Source: a virus
DNA length: 64,000 bases
Direction: 5' to 3' (one strand)
Virus record (IMG/VR): IMGVR_UViG_3300042922_000725
Span: 1-64,000 of that record
The notes beneath the pieces are model-generated. The model did no database searches, was not told the origin of the DNA, and worked only from the letters and a program-made list of their open reading frames with translations. Each line of letters opens with the position of its first letter. The first letter of the stretch is position 1. Position numbers and translations under genes: made by a program. This document shows positions 40,468 through 49,023 of the stretch, one piece after another.

Positions 40468-41823
40468 TTGCAGTTAAAATTGAAATATTTTTTATTATAT
40501 GTTATGTTTATTCCACTAATTTTTTTAATAGGAATAACTTCGGTTTTACCCATAAAATACATTTTGTACACCATAACTACATTATCAATGCCATTTGTTA
40601 TTATCTTATTGTGTAAAAAAAATAATATATTAATAGCGTTAATGATATATTCGTTCATTATTGATTGTAGTGGTATGCTTATTAGCACAATGATTAAGCC
40701 TGCTTTATTTCTATTATTAATTTTAATATCAATATTTAGTATAAAAGAAAGAGTTGATAAAAACACAAAATTAATATTTTTGATATTATCAATTGTAATA
40801 CCGATGTATGGTTTTATTGTATCTATTGTAAGAGGTAATATGTTAAGATATGCTTTAAGTGATGCAAATGGATATGTATTTTTAATTACAGGATATTTTT
40901 TTATTTTATTAATTAAAAAAAATAATAAACTTAAAGATACAATTAAACTACATTTATTAATAGCTACATTAATTGTATCTTTATTAACAATACTTATGTT
41001 TTCATTAGTTTATATTGGCAAACTAAACATAATTGATGTTAATTCAATTTTAAAAAATGAAGGTATAGGATTAGCTTCAATAGAAAATGGTAATTATAGA
41101 ATTTTTTTAGGTGGACAGATATATGTTTTATTAACTGCGTTATATGTATTTAATAAATTAATTGATAATAAAACTAAAATAAATAAAGGGCATATCGGGT
41201 TATTTTTTATATATGTGATTGCATTAATTTTATCAAATACTAGATCGTATTGGATAGCAATGTTTATTGGAATAGGTCTATCAATATTATTGCAAAAATT
41301 TTCTATTAAAAAAATAGTAACAATAATATTGATATTTTTAGTGACTTGGGGGACAATTTTACGTTTGCCGCAGGAATATGTGAGCAATTCATTAGATAGA
41401 ATACAAAGCATTACAGATTTCAGTAGAAATAATATTTCTAATTATAATAGAATACTTCAAAGTTCAGAGTTATTATATGAATTTAAATTGTATCCAATAT
41501 TAGGAAAAGGATTTGGGGCAACCTTAACAGATGGTTATACTAGAAATATTGAAGCGCCATATACATTTGAGCTAAGTTATTTGGAGTTATTATATAAATT
41601 AGGGATAGTAGGAATGACATTATTTGTTTTGGCTTTAATGTTAGGATTAATAAAGTTTTATAATGTTAAAGACAATTTTATGATATCATTTTTGGTATCT
41701 ACTTATCTTAGTTTTCTTTTTGTAAGTTCAACAAATCCATTTATAGTTTCAGGGATGGGTATATTTTTACTAGCACTTTTATTTGTGTTTTCTGAAACAG
41801 TAGATTCTGTCAAACAACAATAG
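40468..41823 (+). CDS. O-antigen ligase/polymerase-like membrane protein
   Basis: Twelve or so membrane segments and the large periplasmic loop of the Wzy/WaaL family. LSNTRSYWIAMFIG, then YPILGKGFGATLTDGY and ELSYLELLYKLGIVG, correspond to the conserved arginine and histidine-containing loop region of Wzy_C proteins. Start is TTG 40468 after ATGAGGTGA. With the acyltransferase on the other strand it forms a surface-polysaccharide module. In a Gram-positive host it would act on cell-wall or capsular polysaccharide; the substrate is unknown. Confidence 0.8.
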   Translation: MQLKLKYFLLYVMFIPLIFLIGITSVLPIKYILYTITTLSMPFVIILLCKKNNILIALMIYSFIIDCSGMLISTMIKPALFLLLILISIFSIKERVDKNTKLIFLILSIVIPMYGFIVSIVRGNMLRYALSDANGYVFLITGYFFILLIKKNNKLKDTIKLHLLIATLIVSLLTILMFSLVYIGKLNIIDVNSILKNEGIGLASIENGNYRIFLGGQIYVLLTALYVFNKLIDNKTKINKGHIGLFFIYVIALILSNTRSYWIAMFIGIGLSILLQKFSIKKIVTIILIFLVTWGTILRLPQEYVSNSLDRIQSITDFSRNNISNYNRILQSSELLYEFKLYPILGKGFGATLTDGYTRNIEAPYTFELSYLELLYKLGIVGMTLFVLALMLGLIKFYNVKDNFMISFLVSTYLSFLFVSSTNPFIVSGMGIFLLALLFVFSETVDSVKQQ

Positions 41824-41848
41824 GAAAAAATTACGAACTTAAACAAGC

Positions 41849-41885
41849 ATAATAAAATCACGATTTTATACGGATTTTTCTGTAT
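41849..41885 (+). terminator. Tandem hairpins after the ligase-like gene
   Basis: ATAAAATC/GATTTTAT and TATACGGA-TTTT-TCTGTATA lie within 60 bases of the stop codon. They probably end the moron transcript, with a second, stronger terminator at 41954. Confidence 0.5.
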
Positions 41886-41953
41886 AAACATACAATAAAT
41901 AATGTATAATATTGCATAAAATATGTATAAATGTATATAAAATAAAAATAATT

Positions 41954-41998
41954 ATAGGAAGACTTGACTAGCAAATAGTTAGTCTTCCTATTTTTTTA
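41954..41998 (+). terminator. Strong rho-independent terminator
   Basis: ATAGGAAGACT (41954-41964) pairs with AGTCTTCCTAT (41981-41991), followed by seven T. It shields the lysis genes from transcription out of the moron region. Confidence 0.9.
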
Positions 41999-42058
41999 CT
42001 AAATTTGAACATAATTAAAAATTAACATAAATGATAATTTAAAAGGAGATGTAAAAAT

Positions 42059-43552
42059 ATGCTACCAATTCAAAGGAAACCTATATCTTTTAACTATACA
42101 AATTCAACCGATGAAAGATTATATATAGTAATTCATGATACTGGTAATAAAAATAGTGGCTCAAACGCACTAGCTCATTATGAACTTTTCAATAGTGGAG
42201 ACAAACAATCTAGTGCTAATTATTTTGTAGATGATTCAAATATTATTGAAACAGTTGACCCTAATAGTAGATATTCATGGCATTGTGGAGACGGCAATGG
42301 GAAGTATGGTATTACAAATAGAAACTCTATAGGTATTGAAATATGTATTAATTCTGATGGAAATTATGATGTGGCTGTAAAAAATGCGATAGAACTTACT
42401 CAGTATCTTATGCAAGCTTTCAATATTTCAATTGATAAAGTTGTTAGACATTATGATGCAAGTAGAAAGAATTGTCCGGGTACTATGTCGGATAATAATT
42501 GGGAGAAATGGAGTTGGTTTAAATTGCAATTACAAAATAAATTACCAGAAGGATTTAACGAACAATTTTATTTATACGCCAATTTAGATATTAAACAAGC
42601 TGTTGAGAGTAAAGTATTTTCAAATGGAGCATCTCACTATGTAGAATATGGATATAAAGATATTCCTACAAGAATATACAAACCAACACTACCATTGGAT
42701 TTTAAAGAGGAAGGTTATTTAGCTTTAAATGGAGATATAAAAAAAGCAGTAGAATTAAAACAAATTCCAAGTGGTTCATGGCATTGGTTAATTCAAGGAT
42801 GGACAGAAGGGAGACCTTACAAATATGACAATAATCCACCTAAATTTTATGAAACAGAACACGATGAGATAGAAGAACCTACACCAATAGTAGAAGTTAA
42901 AACGCCTATTATGGGAAATGCTACAGCTATGGTTGAACAAGCTCAAGAATGGGCAAGGTCTAAGTCAGCTCCTCAAGAATTTATTGATTTAGCGCCTTTA
43001 TATTGGAAAATATGGACAGAAAGAGCGGGTTTAAATCCAGTTATAGGGTATGCACAATTTGCACATGAAACAGGATATTTATATAAAGTACCTAGTGCAG
43101 CAGGTGTAGATGCAAGTTTCAAGAATCCTTGCGGTTTAAAAATAAGTCAAGGTGGGGGAGACTACGAAGCCAATGCACATAAAAGATTTGCAAGTTGGGA
43201 AGAAGGTATTACAGCTCATTGTGACCATATGGCTTTATATGTTGGAGTAAATGGATATCCAAAAATAGACACTCCTGACCCTAGACATTTTTCATTTATA
43301 TTTGGTACAGCCAAATATGTTGAAGATTTATCTGCTAAATGGGCACCGTCTACAGAGTATGCAAGTAAATTATTAAAGTTTAAGAAAGAAATTGAAGAAA
43401 CTATTGCTCCTATAGTACAAGAACCAGTTGTAGAAATTCCAACAGAAATACCTCAAGAACCACAAGAAGATTTTAAGGCTCAAATCAAAACTAAGCTAGA
43501 TATGATTAACATATTATCAAACCAAATAATATTATTATTAGAAAAACTATAA
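42059..43552 (+). CDS. Endolysin: amidase plus glucosaminidase
   Basis: Two catalytic domains. Residues ~10-165 are an Amidase_2 zinc enzyme (IVIHDTGN with the first His at 26, WHCGDGNG, RHYDASRKNCPG). Residues ~290-445 are an N-acetylglucosaminidase-like domain (FAHETGYLYKV with the catalytic Glu, FKNPCGLK). A middle part (160-250) has two repeats of the type YLYANLDIKQAV/YLALNGDIKKAV, likely wall-binding. It degrades host peptidoglycan at lysis. The holin gene follows after 35 bases. AAAAGGAGATG precedes the ATG. Confidence 0.92.
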   Translation: MLPIQRKPISFNYTNSTDERLYIVIHDTGNKNSGSNALAHYELFNSGDKQSSANYFVDDSNIIETVDPNSRYSWHCGDGNGKYGITNRNSIGIEICINSDGNYDVAVKNAIELTQYLMQAFNISIDKVVRHYDASRKNCPGTMSDNNWEKWSWFKLQLQNKLPEGFNEQFYLYANLDIKQAVESKVFSNGASHYVEYGYKDIPTRIYKPTLPLDFKEEGYLALNGDIKKAVELKQIPSGSWHWLIQGWTEGRPYKYDNNPPKFYETEHDEIEEPTPIVEVKTPIMGNATAMVEQAQEWARSKSAPQEFIDLAPLYWKIWTERAGLNPVIGYAQFAHETGYLYKVPSAAGVDASFKNPCGLKISQGGGDYEANAHKRFASWEEGITAHCDHMALYVGVNGYPKIDTPDPRHFSFIFGTAKYVEDLSAKWAPSTEYASKLLKFKKEIEETIAPIVQEPVVEIPTEIPQEPQEDFKAQIKTKLDMINILSNQIILLLEKL

Positions 43553-43587
43553 TCAAATTAAAATAAATAAAAGGAAGTGTATTTATT

Positions 43588-44010
43588 ATGGAACAAATAT
43601 TTAATGATGCTATAGTACAAATAGTGGGAGCATTACTGGGATTAGCTGTATCTTATGCTGTGTTTTTTATTACCAAGGCTCAAGTTAAAATTCATGAAGC
43701 TACTGCTCAAAAAATTGCAGATGATAGCAAAAAGAAATTAATTGATGATGCTGTTGATAGAGTTATTGGATTAACTCAAAATACTGTTTTAAAGATTGAA
43801 CAGGTTTCTGCAAGTGCATTAAGAGAAGCTGTAAAAGATGGAACTATAGAAAAATCAGAATTAGAATCTTTAGGAAAACAGGCTGTACAAGAAGTTTATT
43901 CACAATTAACTGAAGAATCTAAGGCTTTATTGCAAACTCAAGTTGTAGACATTCAGAAATATATTTTAGATTTAGTTGAAAAGACAGTATTTGAAATTAA
44001 AAATAAATAA
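43588..44010 (+). CDS. Holin (LLH family type)
   Basis: One N-terminal membrane segment (IVQIVGALLGLAVSYAVFFIT, residues ~10-30) followed by a charged helical region with coiled-coil character and lysine-rich end. This is the layout of LL-H-type phage holins, and the gene directly follows the endolysin. It would permeabilise the membrane to release the lysin. AAAGGAAGTG precedes the ATG; a terminator follows immediately. Confidence 0.8.
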   Translation: MEQIFNDAIVQIVGALLGLAVSYAVFFITKAQVKIHEATAQKIADDSKKKLIDDAVDRVIGLTQNTVLKIEQVSASALREAVKDGTIEKSELESLGKQAVQEVYSQLTEESKALLQTQVVDIQKYILDLVEKTVFEIKNK

Positions 44011-44015
44011 CAATC

Positions 44016-44053
44016 AAAGAAGTGTTGATTTTTTAATTAGCACTTCTTTATTC
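44016..44053 (+). terminator. Terminator after the holin gene
   Basis: AAAGAAGTG (44016-44024) pairs with CACTTCTTT (44041-44049), followed by ATTCTT. The following 300 bases (44050-44344) hold no gene. Confidence 0.8.
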
Positions 44054-44344
44054 TTAGAATTATGAAATATTTAGTGCTAATTAACTCTATAAACCATAAC
44101 TATTAATCTAGTAAAATATGATAGTTTGACAATCAAATTAATTAATTAGTAATCAATATTTCATAAAAAATTAATTAAATTAATAATTATGTTAAATTTT
44201 AATTACCCTATCGACATAACAATCTAGTTATGATAACATATATTTGACTTATAAATTGGCATATTTTATGTAAAATAAATGGTAATTGTTTACAATAAAT
44301 TATCATAAACATAAAATAGGATATATTGTAATGAGGGAAAGTGA

Positions 44345-44566
44345 ATGAAAGTGATAATTATTAACAAGATTGATGACAGAATAAAAATATTTTGCGAAAA
44401 TGAAAAATTAAAAAAGACAGATGTGGCTGCTATGCTAGGATTTAGTAAACAAAATTTAGAAAAGATTTGTAATAGTCCTAATCCAACATTAATGTCACTT
44501 ATTAAAGTTTCTATTGCAATAGGGGTTCGACCTAGTGATTTATATGAATATAAAATAACAAAATGA
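44345..44566 (+). CDS. Small XRE-family HTH regulator
   Basis: A 73-residue helix-turn-helix: RIKIFCENEKLKKTDVAAMLGFSKQNLEKI and LIKVSIAIGVRPSDLYEY, the usual Cro/C1-type five-helix core without any extra domain. AGGGAAAGTG precedes the ATG. It could bind the palindrome at 44637-44654 in the next promoter. Small Cro-like repressors often control their neighbour; that link here is inference. Confidence 0.8.
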   Translation: MKVIIINKIDDRIKIFCENEKLKKTDVAAMLGFSKQNLEKICNSPNPTLMSLIKVSIAIGVRPSDLYEYKITK

Positions 44567-44636
44567 AAATAATTCAAATTAAATCAAAAACTTTAAAATT
44601 TTGACAAAATAAAGAAATAGACTGTAGAAACTTGAC

Positions 44637-44678
44637 GTAAACTTATAGGTTTACTTTTTATCATTCTAGTAGTATTAT
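44637..44678 (+). promoter_or_regulatory. Operator-controlled promoter
   Basis: TTTACT (44650-44655) and TATTAT (44673-44678) are 17 bases apart. The palindrome GTAAAC-TTATAG-GTTTAC (44637-44654) covers the -35 box, so a repressor bound there would block RNA polymerase. Confidence 0.6.
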
Positions 44679-44730
44679 AAAGATAGTGAAGTAATTCACA
44701 AATAATAGAATACGAGAGGATGGATAGTTT

Positions 44731-45057
44731 ATGAAAGCAAATAAAAAGTTAGAAAGAGTACCAATGGAGATAATATTAGAAACGTTAAGAAAATTTCTTG
44801 ACAAACTAATAGGAAGAGCGGTTTCTATCTATCAATATGGGAATGTCTGTCTACCGTTTTATATAGAAAAGTTTGATTATGGAATTGAAGAACAGAATGG
44901 TAAAATTATGTTACTATTAATAGATGATTTCCAAGATGAAACTGTTGACGTAGAAATTATAACTGTTGATGATATTGAGAATAGCAAAGGTATGAATGAC
45001 TATGTGATAACTTTACATATGAATAATGGGATTAATTTACAATTATTTACTTACTAA
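44731..45057 (+). CDS. Unknown protein, 108 residues (paralogue of 49702 gene)
   Basis: The pattern LRKFLDKLIGRAVSIYQYGNVCLPFYIEKFDYGIEEQ followed by acidic strand stretches resembles LDKALENMKGQLVSI...TPFYHEVYFLGF of the product at 49702. Both are short acidic beta-alpha proteins driven by consensus-like sigma-A promoters with nearby operators. They are probably early or lysogeny-expressed proteins. Function unknown. GAGAGGATGGATAG is the ribosome site. Confidence 0.6.
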   Translation: MKANKKLERVPMEIILETLRKFLDKLIGRAVSIYQYGNVCLPFYIEKFDYGIEEQNGKIMLLLIDDFQDETVDVEIITVDDIENSKGMNDYVITLHMNNGINLQLFTY

Positions 45058-45077
45058 AGATATTTTTGTCTATGCGA

Positions 45078-45184
45078 GAATAAATATTGATAAAGAGTTT
45101 GCAGTAGTATAAAAGATATATGTTTAGTATGCATTAAAAAATGTATAATGTATAAATGGGTTGGGCGGAGCAATCTGCCCTTTT
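45078..45184 (+). terminator. Recurrent motif copy and GNRA-loop terminator
   Basis: AGAATAAATATTGATAAA (45077-45094) is followed by GGGCGGA-GCAA-TCTGCCC-TTTT (45163-45184). The hairpin shares its core with the post-capsid hairpin at 30467, but here a T-run follows, so it should terminate. Confidence 0.6.
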
Positions 45185-45197
45185 GGGAAATGGTTTA

Positions 45198-45269
45198 TAA
45201 TTAAATATTGATAAAGATAAATGCTTTAATAATGTCTATCTAAGTGGTAGGTAATATTAAGGCATTTTT
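45198..45269 (+). promoter_or_regulatory. Recurrent motif copy with attenuator-like hairpin before the Rha gene
   Basis: ATAATTAAATATTGATAAAG (45197-45216) runs into AAATGCTTTAATA (45219-45231), which pairs with TATTAAGGCATTT (45255-45267), one G-T pair. Inner stem CTATC/GGTAG (45236-45240/45246-45250). TTTTT follows, so it may attenuate transcription 40 bases before the gene. Confidence 0.6.
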
Positions 45270-45310
45270 GTTGTGCCTAAAAATATATAAAATGAGGAGA
45301 TGTTTTTATT

Positions 45311-46456
45311 ATGAGTAATGAGTTAACAAAGTTTGAACAAGAATTTGGATTGACAGTGAATGAAGAAGGTAAAATTACTACTAGTAGTTTAAAGGTCGCA
45401 GAGTATTATGGAAAAGAACATTCAGATGTTTTAAAGAAAATAAGAAAATTTATTGAATTAATACCAGAATTAGCCGAAGGGAATTTTTCCTTGGGGTCTT
45501 ATATTGACAATAATAATCAATCTAGACCTATATATAATATGGATAGACAAGGATTCGCCATGTTAGTCAATAAATTCACTGGCGATGAGGCTACGATTTT
45601 TACATATAAATATACAAAAGCGTTTGAAGAAATGGCAGAAGAATTAGATGCGAGAAGAAGACAGAGTTCTGAAACAATTAATGCATTAAATGAAAAAGAT
45701 GAAAAACTTCAAAGAAAGAAAATGTTAGAATCTTATTTTGGCAAAAGAAAAACAGTATCAACATTTAAGTTTTGTACATATGAAGAATTTAATGGGTTGT
45801 TGCAACTATTTGAAGAACACCTTGATGGAATAAGAAATTCAGAAGTAAAAAGAATAGAATATGAAAGATTTGCAAACGGATTAACTCAAAATAGAAATGC
45901 ATTGAATCCTAATGATAAAATGTATATGCCAAAAACAACTACATATTCATATTATATACACGAATATGTTAAAAGAAAAGGTTCTTCAGAAAATAAAAGT
46001 TATGGTCAAAAAATTAGATATAAAGATGAAACGATAAAAGAACAACAAAGCAAAATAAATAATTTGAATCCACCATTAGAAGAATATATGTCTCTAGACA
46101 TTCATGGGCTTTCTAATAATTATTTATATGAAACAGTTAAAGACAAGTGGTCTGACAATAATATTACCAGAAAAACTAATATTTATTACAAGTGGATTGA
46201 TAGTTTTCCAAAACATCAATTAAAATTAAAAGAAGAATTAGATATAGATTGGACAAAACCTATAATAGTGTTTTTAAAATTTGATTGCTTAGAAAAATTT
46301 GATGTTCAAAATTTAGTAAAGTCTGCTATAGACCAAATTATAACCAGACATTATCAAGAAGACGACAATATTGTAGATAAGGCAATAACAGAAAGAAATA
46401 ATACTGTGTGCAATTATACCGAAGGAAAAATATACATATGTATAAGAAATAAATAG
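45311..46456 (+). CDS. Rha-type antirepressor fused to a RusA-like resolvase domain
   Basis: Residues ~15-115 match the Rha/pRha DNA-binding domain of phage regulators (TTSSLKVAEYYGKEHSDVLKKIRKF, then SRPIYNMDRQGFAMLVNKFTGD). The C-terminal ~66 residues look like RusA: a strand, then KFDVQNLVKSAIDQI (D331, N334, D341) and EDDNIVDKAITERN (D351, D352). In RusA the first motif is DxDN, here D-V-Q-N, so a catalytic Asp is replaced by Gln333. A Rha regulator joined to a Holliday-junction resolvase-like domain is unusual. ATGAGGAGATG precedes the ATG; an attenuator-like hairpin lies upstream. Confidence 0.7.
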   Translation: MSNELTKFEQEFGLTVNEEGKITTSSLKVAEYYGKEHSDVLKKIRKFIELIPELAEGNFSLGSYIDNNNQSRPIYNMDRQGFAMLVNKFTGDEATIFTYKYTKAFEEMAEELDARRRQSSETINALNEKDEKLQRKKMLESYFGKRKTVSTFKFCTYEEFNGLLQLFEEHLDGIRNSEVKRIEYERFANGLTQNRNALNPNDKMYMPKTTTYSYYIHEYVKRKGSSENKSYGQKIRYKDETIKEQQSKINNLNPPLEEYMSLDIHGLSNNYLYETVKDKWSDNNITRKTNIYYKWIDSFPKHQLKLKEELDIDWTKPIIVFLKFDCLEKFDVQNLVKSAIDQIITRHYQEDDNIVDKAITERNNTVCNYTEGKIYICIRNK

Positions 46457-46532
46457 CAATTAAATATTGACAAATATATAATAATTTGATATATTGAATA
46501 TAGAAAGTTTGTTATATCAAATTATTATATAT
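46457..46532 (+). promoter_or_regulatory. Recurrent motif copy fused to a perfect 20-bp inverted repeat
   Basis: CAATTAAATATTGACAAA (46457-46474) is followed by a perfect 20-base inverted repeat (46474-46493 and 46513-46532, arms ATATATAATAATTTGATATA) with a 19-base loop, ending at the ribosome site of the next gene. TTGACA (46468) with TATATT (46491) could also be read as a sigma-A promoter. Confidence 0.65.
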
Positions 46533-46549
46533 AAAGGAGTAATGATAAT

Positions 46550-46744
46550 ATGTATAAAAAAGTGGACGAATACTATTGTTCATATGAAGCTGAAAAGGAT
46601 TATTTAATTAGTAAAGGGTTTAAACAACAGTTTCAAAAGATTATTATGGACTCAAAACCTACAATGGTATGGAAATTTATAAAATCAGAAGAATTGTATC
46701 TAGCAGTGGCGGAGTTTTACAAAGAATTATTACATAACAATTAA
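46550..46744 (+). CDS. Unknown small protein, 64 residues
   Basis: The ATG follows AAAGGAGTAATG right after the hairpin. The protein has a phage small-protein layout (AEKDYLISKGFKQQFQ, then KPTMVWKFIKSEELYLAVAEFYKEL) with the same FxxSEExxxxxxxFY ending seen in the 11851 and 46769 products. These may be one family of small helical proteins (DUF5659-like). Function unknown. Confidence 0.6.
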   Translation: MYKKVDEYYCSYEAEKDYLISKGFKQQFQKIIMDSKPTMVWKFIKSEELYLAVAEFYKELLHNN

Positions 46745-46768
46745 AAATAAATAATGGAGGTAACAAAT

Positions 46769-46945
46769 ATGTATGTTATTAGAACTCAAAAATTAGCAAC
46801 CTATTTAATTGACAAAGGTTTTGAAATGAAAAAGAAAGATAAAAATAAAGAAGACCCCCGGTTTGATGTATTTTTGTTTGAGGATAGCCCAGTATTAAGA
46901 GCTATAATTAAACAATATAGACTTCAAAATAATACAAGTAATTAG
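46769..46945 (+). CDS. Small protein, 58 residues (DUF5659-like)
   Basis: ATG 46769 is chosen: TGGAGG (46755-46760) lies 8 bases before it, so the ATG at 46754 is part of the ribosome site. The pattern LATYLIDKGFEMKKKDKNKEDPRFDVFLFEDSPVL resembles the DUF5659 group found beside phage replication genes. It lies 15 bases before the primase gene and may be co-translated. Function unknown. Confidence 0.65.
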   Translation: MYVIRTQKLATYLIDKGFEMKKKDKNKEDPRFDVFLFEDSPVLRAIIKQYRLQNNTSN

Positions 46946-46960
46946 GGGGTTGTAACTAAG

Positions 46961-48493
46961 ATGGTAACAAATAAAAGTAACGAAGAAATAATAAAAAAGA
47001 TAAATGAACTTTACATATTAAACAGATGGAAATATTTAATCTTAAACAAAGAAGGAGAATATAGAACAAATATATACCAAAAGAACAATCCTAAAGATGG
47101 AACGCAACCTTTAACAGATTGGAGGATTGATTTTCACTTACAGGGTAAACAGACTATAGGTGTATTTGCGGGAAAGAAAAATAATATAGAAATAAGTAAA
47201 TTTATATGTTTTGATATTGATTTACAAGATAAAACTTTATCACATAAACAAAATAAAGAGTTGTCAAAATGGTGTGTTTATAAAATATTTAATGAATTAC
47301 AAAATTGTGGAATAAGTGAAGAATTTATCAATATATCATTTTCAGGAAAGAAAGGATACCACATTGAATTGTTTTTTGATATGCCTATAGAAGTTTCTAT
47401 TTTAAAGAAATTTTACAATTATATACTTAATCAAATTTCTTTAAACCAGAATGAAGTAGAATTTAGACCCACTTATAATCAAGGTGTTAAAATTCCATTA
47501 GGGTTAAATTTTAAAAACACTGAAATGTTTGAAGATAATAAATGTTGGTATGTAACATATGAAAATGGTTTAAAACCAATAAAGAAAACAAAATACATTT
47601 TAAACATAAAGCAGCTCGACAATATTTATTTTAGGTTGTTAATGGATAAAATTTTTGATAACAACGAAGAAACAAATAATAATATAAGCGATTATTCTTA
47701 TATTAAAATCAATCATAAACCATTAAAGTCATATAAAGAAAATATTGATAAAGATATTACAATAGAATCAATTGAAAAATTAGAGAAAATGGGATTAACG
47801 ACATATGGAACAAGACATAATTCAATTCTAAAACTTTCAAAATATTATAGATATTTAGGATTAACTAAAGAAGATGCAATGCTTGAATTAAAACAGTGGA
47901 TGTCATCGCAAGATAAAAGATTGTATAGTACATCTTGGGATGAATGTATAAAAGAAATTGAAAGAATAGTATCTATTACATATAATAATGAATATCAGCT
48001 AGTTACAACAATCAAAGATATAAATATATATTATGAAGAAATGAAACAAATACTAAATCTTAAAAACAAAAATGAAAAATTATTGATGTATTCATTTTTA
48101 ATACATGGAAAACGCTATGCTAATAAGTATGGTGTTTTTTATTTTCCATATTCTTTGATAGAGAAAACCACTGGATTAACTGATAAAACAATAACTAAGC
48201 TCATTAATGCTTTGGAAGAAGATAATTATATTGAAATATTATCAAGAAATCAAAATTCAATAAAAAACGGAGTATTTGTTGGCAAGGAAACTAATAAATA
48301 TAAAATTAAAATTGAAATCATTAGTGATGAAGACTTTTATACTATACATGAAAATGATGTAATAATAGACACATTTAATAGATGTATAGTTAAATGGTTT
48401 GATAAGAAAGAAATAAAAGACTTATGTGGCAGAAGACATTATGAGTCTATTCTAGAATATATAGAGAATAATAATATAATAACCACAGCTTAG
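46961..48493 (+). CDS. Primase-polymerase (archaeo-eukaryotic primase type)
   Basis: The N-terminal half has the AEP motifs: FICFDIDLQD with D85 and D87, SGKKGYHIELFF with H134, and the GVKIPLGLN block (K177-P-L-G), which hold metal and nucleotide. The central ~130 residues look like a primase C-terminal helix bundle (GTRHNSILKLSKYYRYLGLTKEDA). The C-terminal ~170 contain a winged-helix (TGLTDKTITKLINALEEDNYIE). It may prime phage DNA synthesis. No helicase is nearby in this window, so host or distant helicase would be needed. AGGGGGT precedes ATG 46961. Confidence 0.82.
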   Translation: MVTNKSNEEIIKKINELYILNRWKYLILNKEGEYRTNIYQKNNPKDGTQPLTDWRIDFHLQGKQTIGVFAGKKNNIEISKFICFDIDLQDKTLSHKQNKELSKWCVYKIFNELQNCGISEEFINISFSGKKGYHIELFFDMPIEVSILKKFYNYILNQISLNQNEVEFRPTYNQGVKIPLGLNFKNTEMFEDNKCWYVTYENGLKPIKKTKYILNIKQLDNIYFRLLMDKIFDNNEETNNNISDYSYIKINHKPLKSYKENIDKDITIESIEKLEKMGLTTYGTRHNSILKLSKYYRYLGLTKEDAMLELKQWMSSQDKRLYSTSWDECIKEIERIVSITYNNEYQLVTTIKDINIYYEEMKQILNLKNKNEKLLMYSFLIHGKRYANKYGVFYFPYSLIEKTTGLTDKTITKLINALEEDNYIEILSRNQNSIKNGVFVGKETNKYKIKIEIISDEDFYTIHENDVIIDTFNRCIVKWFDKKEIKDLCGRRHYESILEYIENNNIITTA

Positions 48494-48896
48494 TAAATGG
48501 TTTTAAATTGTTTGATGTTATAATAGTTATTTACCGTAATTTTGACACTTTTTATTAAAAAACAACTCATTTATAAGTTAAAAGTCGTATTGGTATTTCT
48601 TTATCACGACATAGTTGTAACCATTGATATTACTAGATTTTATGATTAAATTCCCATACAAATGTATTGGGATTGGAGGATTATATATTAAATTTTTATA
48701 TCCATCAAATAAATATTGACAAACTCAAATAAATCAATTAAACTATAATTACAGCAGAAGAAAACATCAAAATAACAAAAATAACTATAATTAAACACCT
48801 CACAAATGGCTTAAAATGGTCAAGAAAAGTAACAATATTTGATTATAAACAACAAAACGATAAAGATTACGACTATGATTCTAAAAATGAATTGTA
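48494..48896 (+). other. Gene-free region with a motif copy and a possible gene remnant
   Basis: CATCAAATAAATATTGACAAA (48703-48723) is a motif copy. The in-frame stretch 48750-48896 (translation TAEENIKITKITIIKHLT...) lacks a start codon and follows stop codons, so it looks like a decayed gene end. No other feature is seen. An exact repeat of AACTATAATTA occurs near 48740 and 48784. Confidence 0.35.
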
Positions 48897-48933
48897 GAGC
48901 ATTTTAGTGAACTAATGATAAAAGCTCCTTTTT
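48897..48933 (+). terminator. Rho-independent terminator
   Basis: GAGC.TTTTA (48897-48905) pairs with TAAAA.GCTC (48918-48927) with one bulge, then CTTTTT. It closes the remnant region. Confidence 0.65.
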
Positions 48934-48966
48934 AATATTATAAGTGACAAGTAGTGAGAAAAATAT

Positions 48967-48996
48967 TTTACATATAATATATAAAAATAGTATAAT
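48967..48996 (+). promoter_or_regulatory. Sigma-A promoter of the 49024 regulator
   Basis: TTTACA (48967-48972) and TATAAT (48991-48996) are 18 bases apart and lie 30 bases before the start codon. Confidence 0.7.
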
Positions 48997-49023
48997 GGTG
49001 TTATATAAAGGAGAGATTTGACT

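Noticed and set aside
48750-48896. Open frame TAEENIKITK...
   Set aside because: No start codon and preceded by in-frame stops; kept only as a possible remnant.
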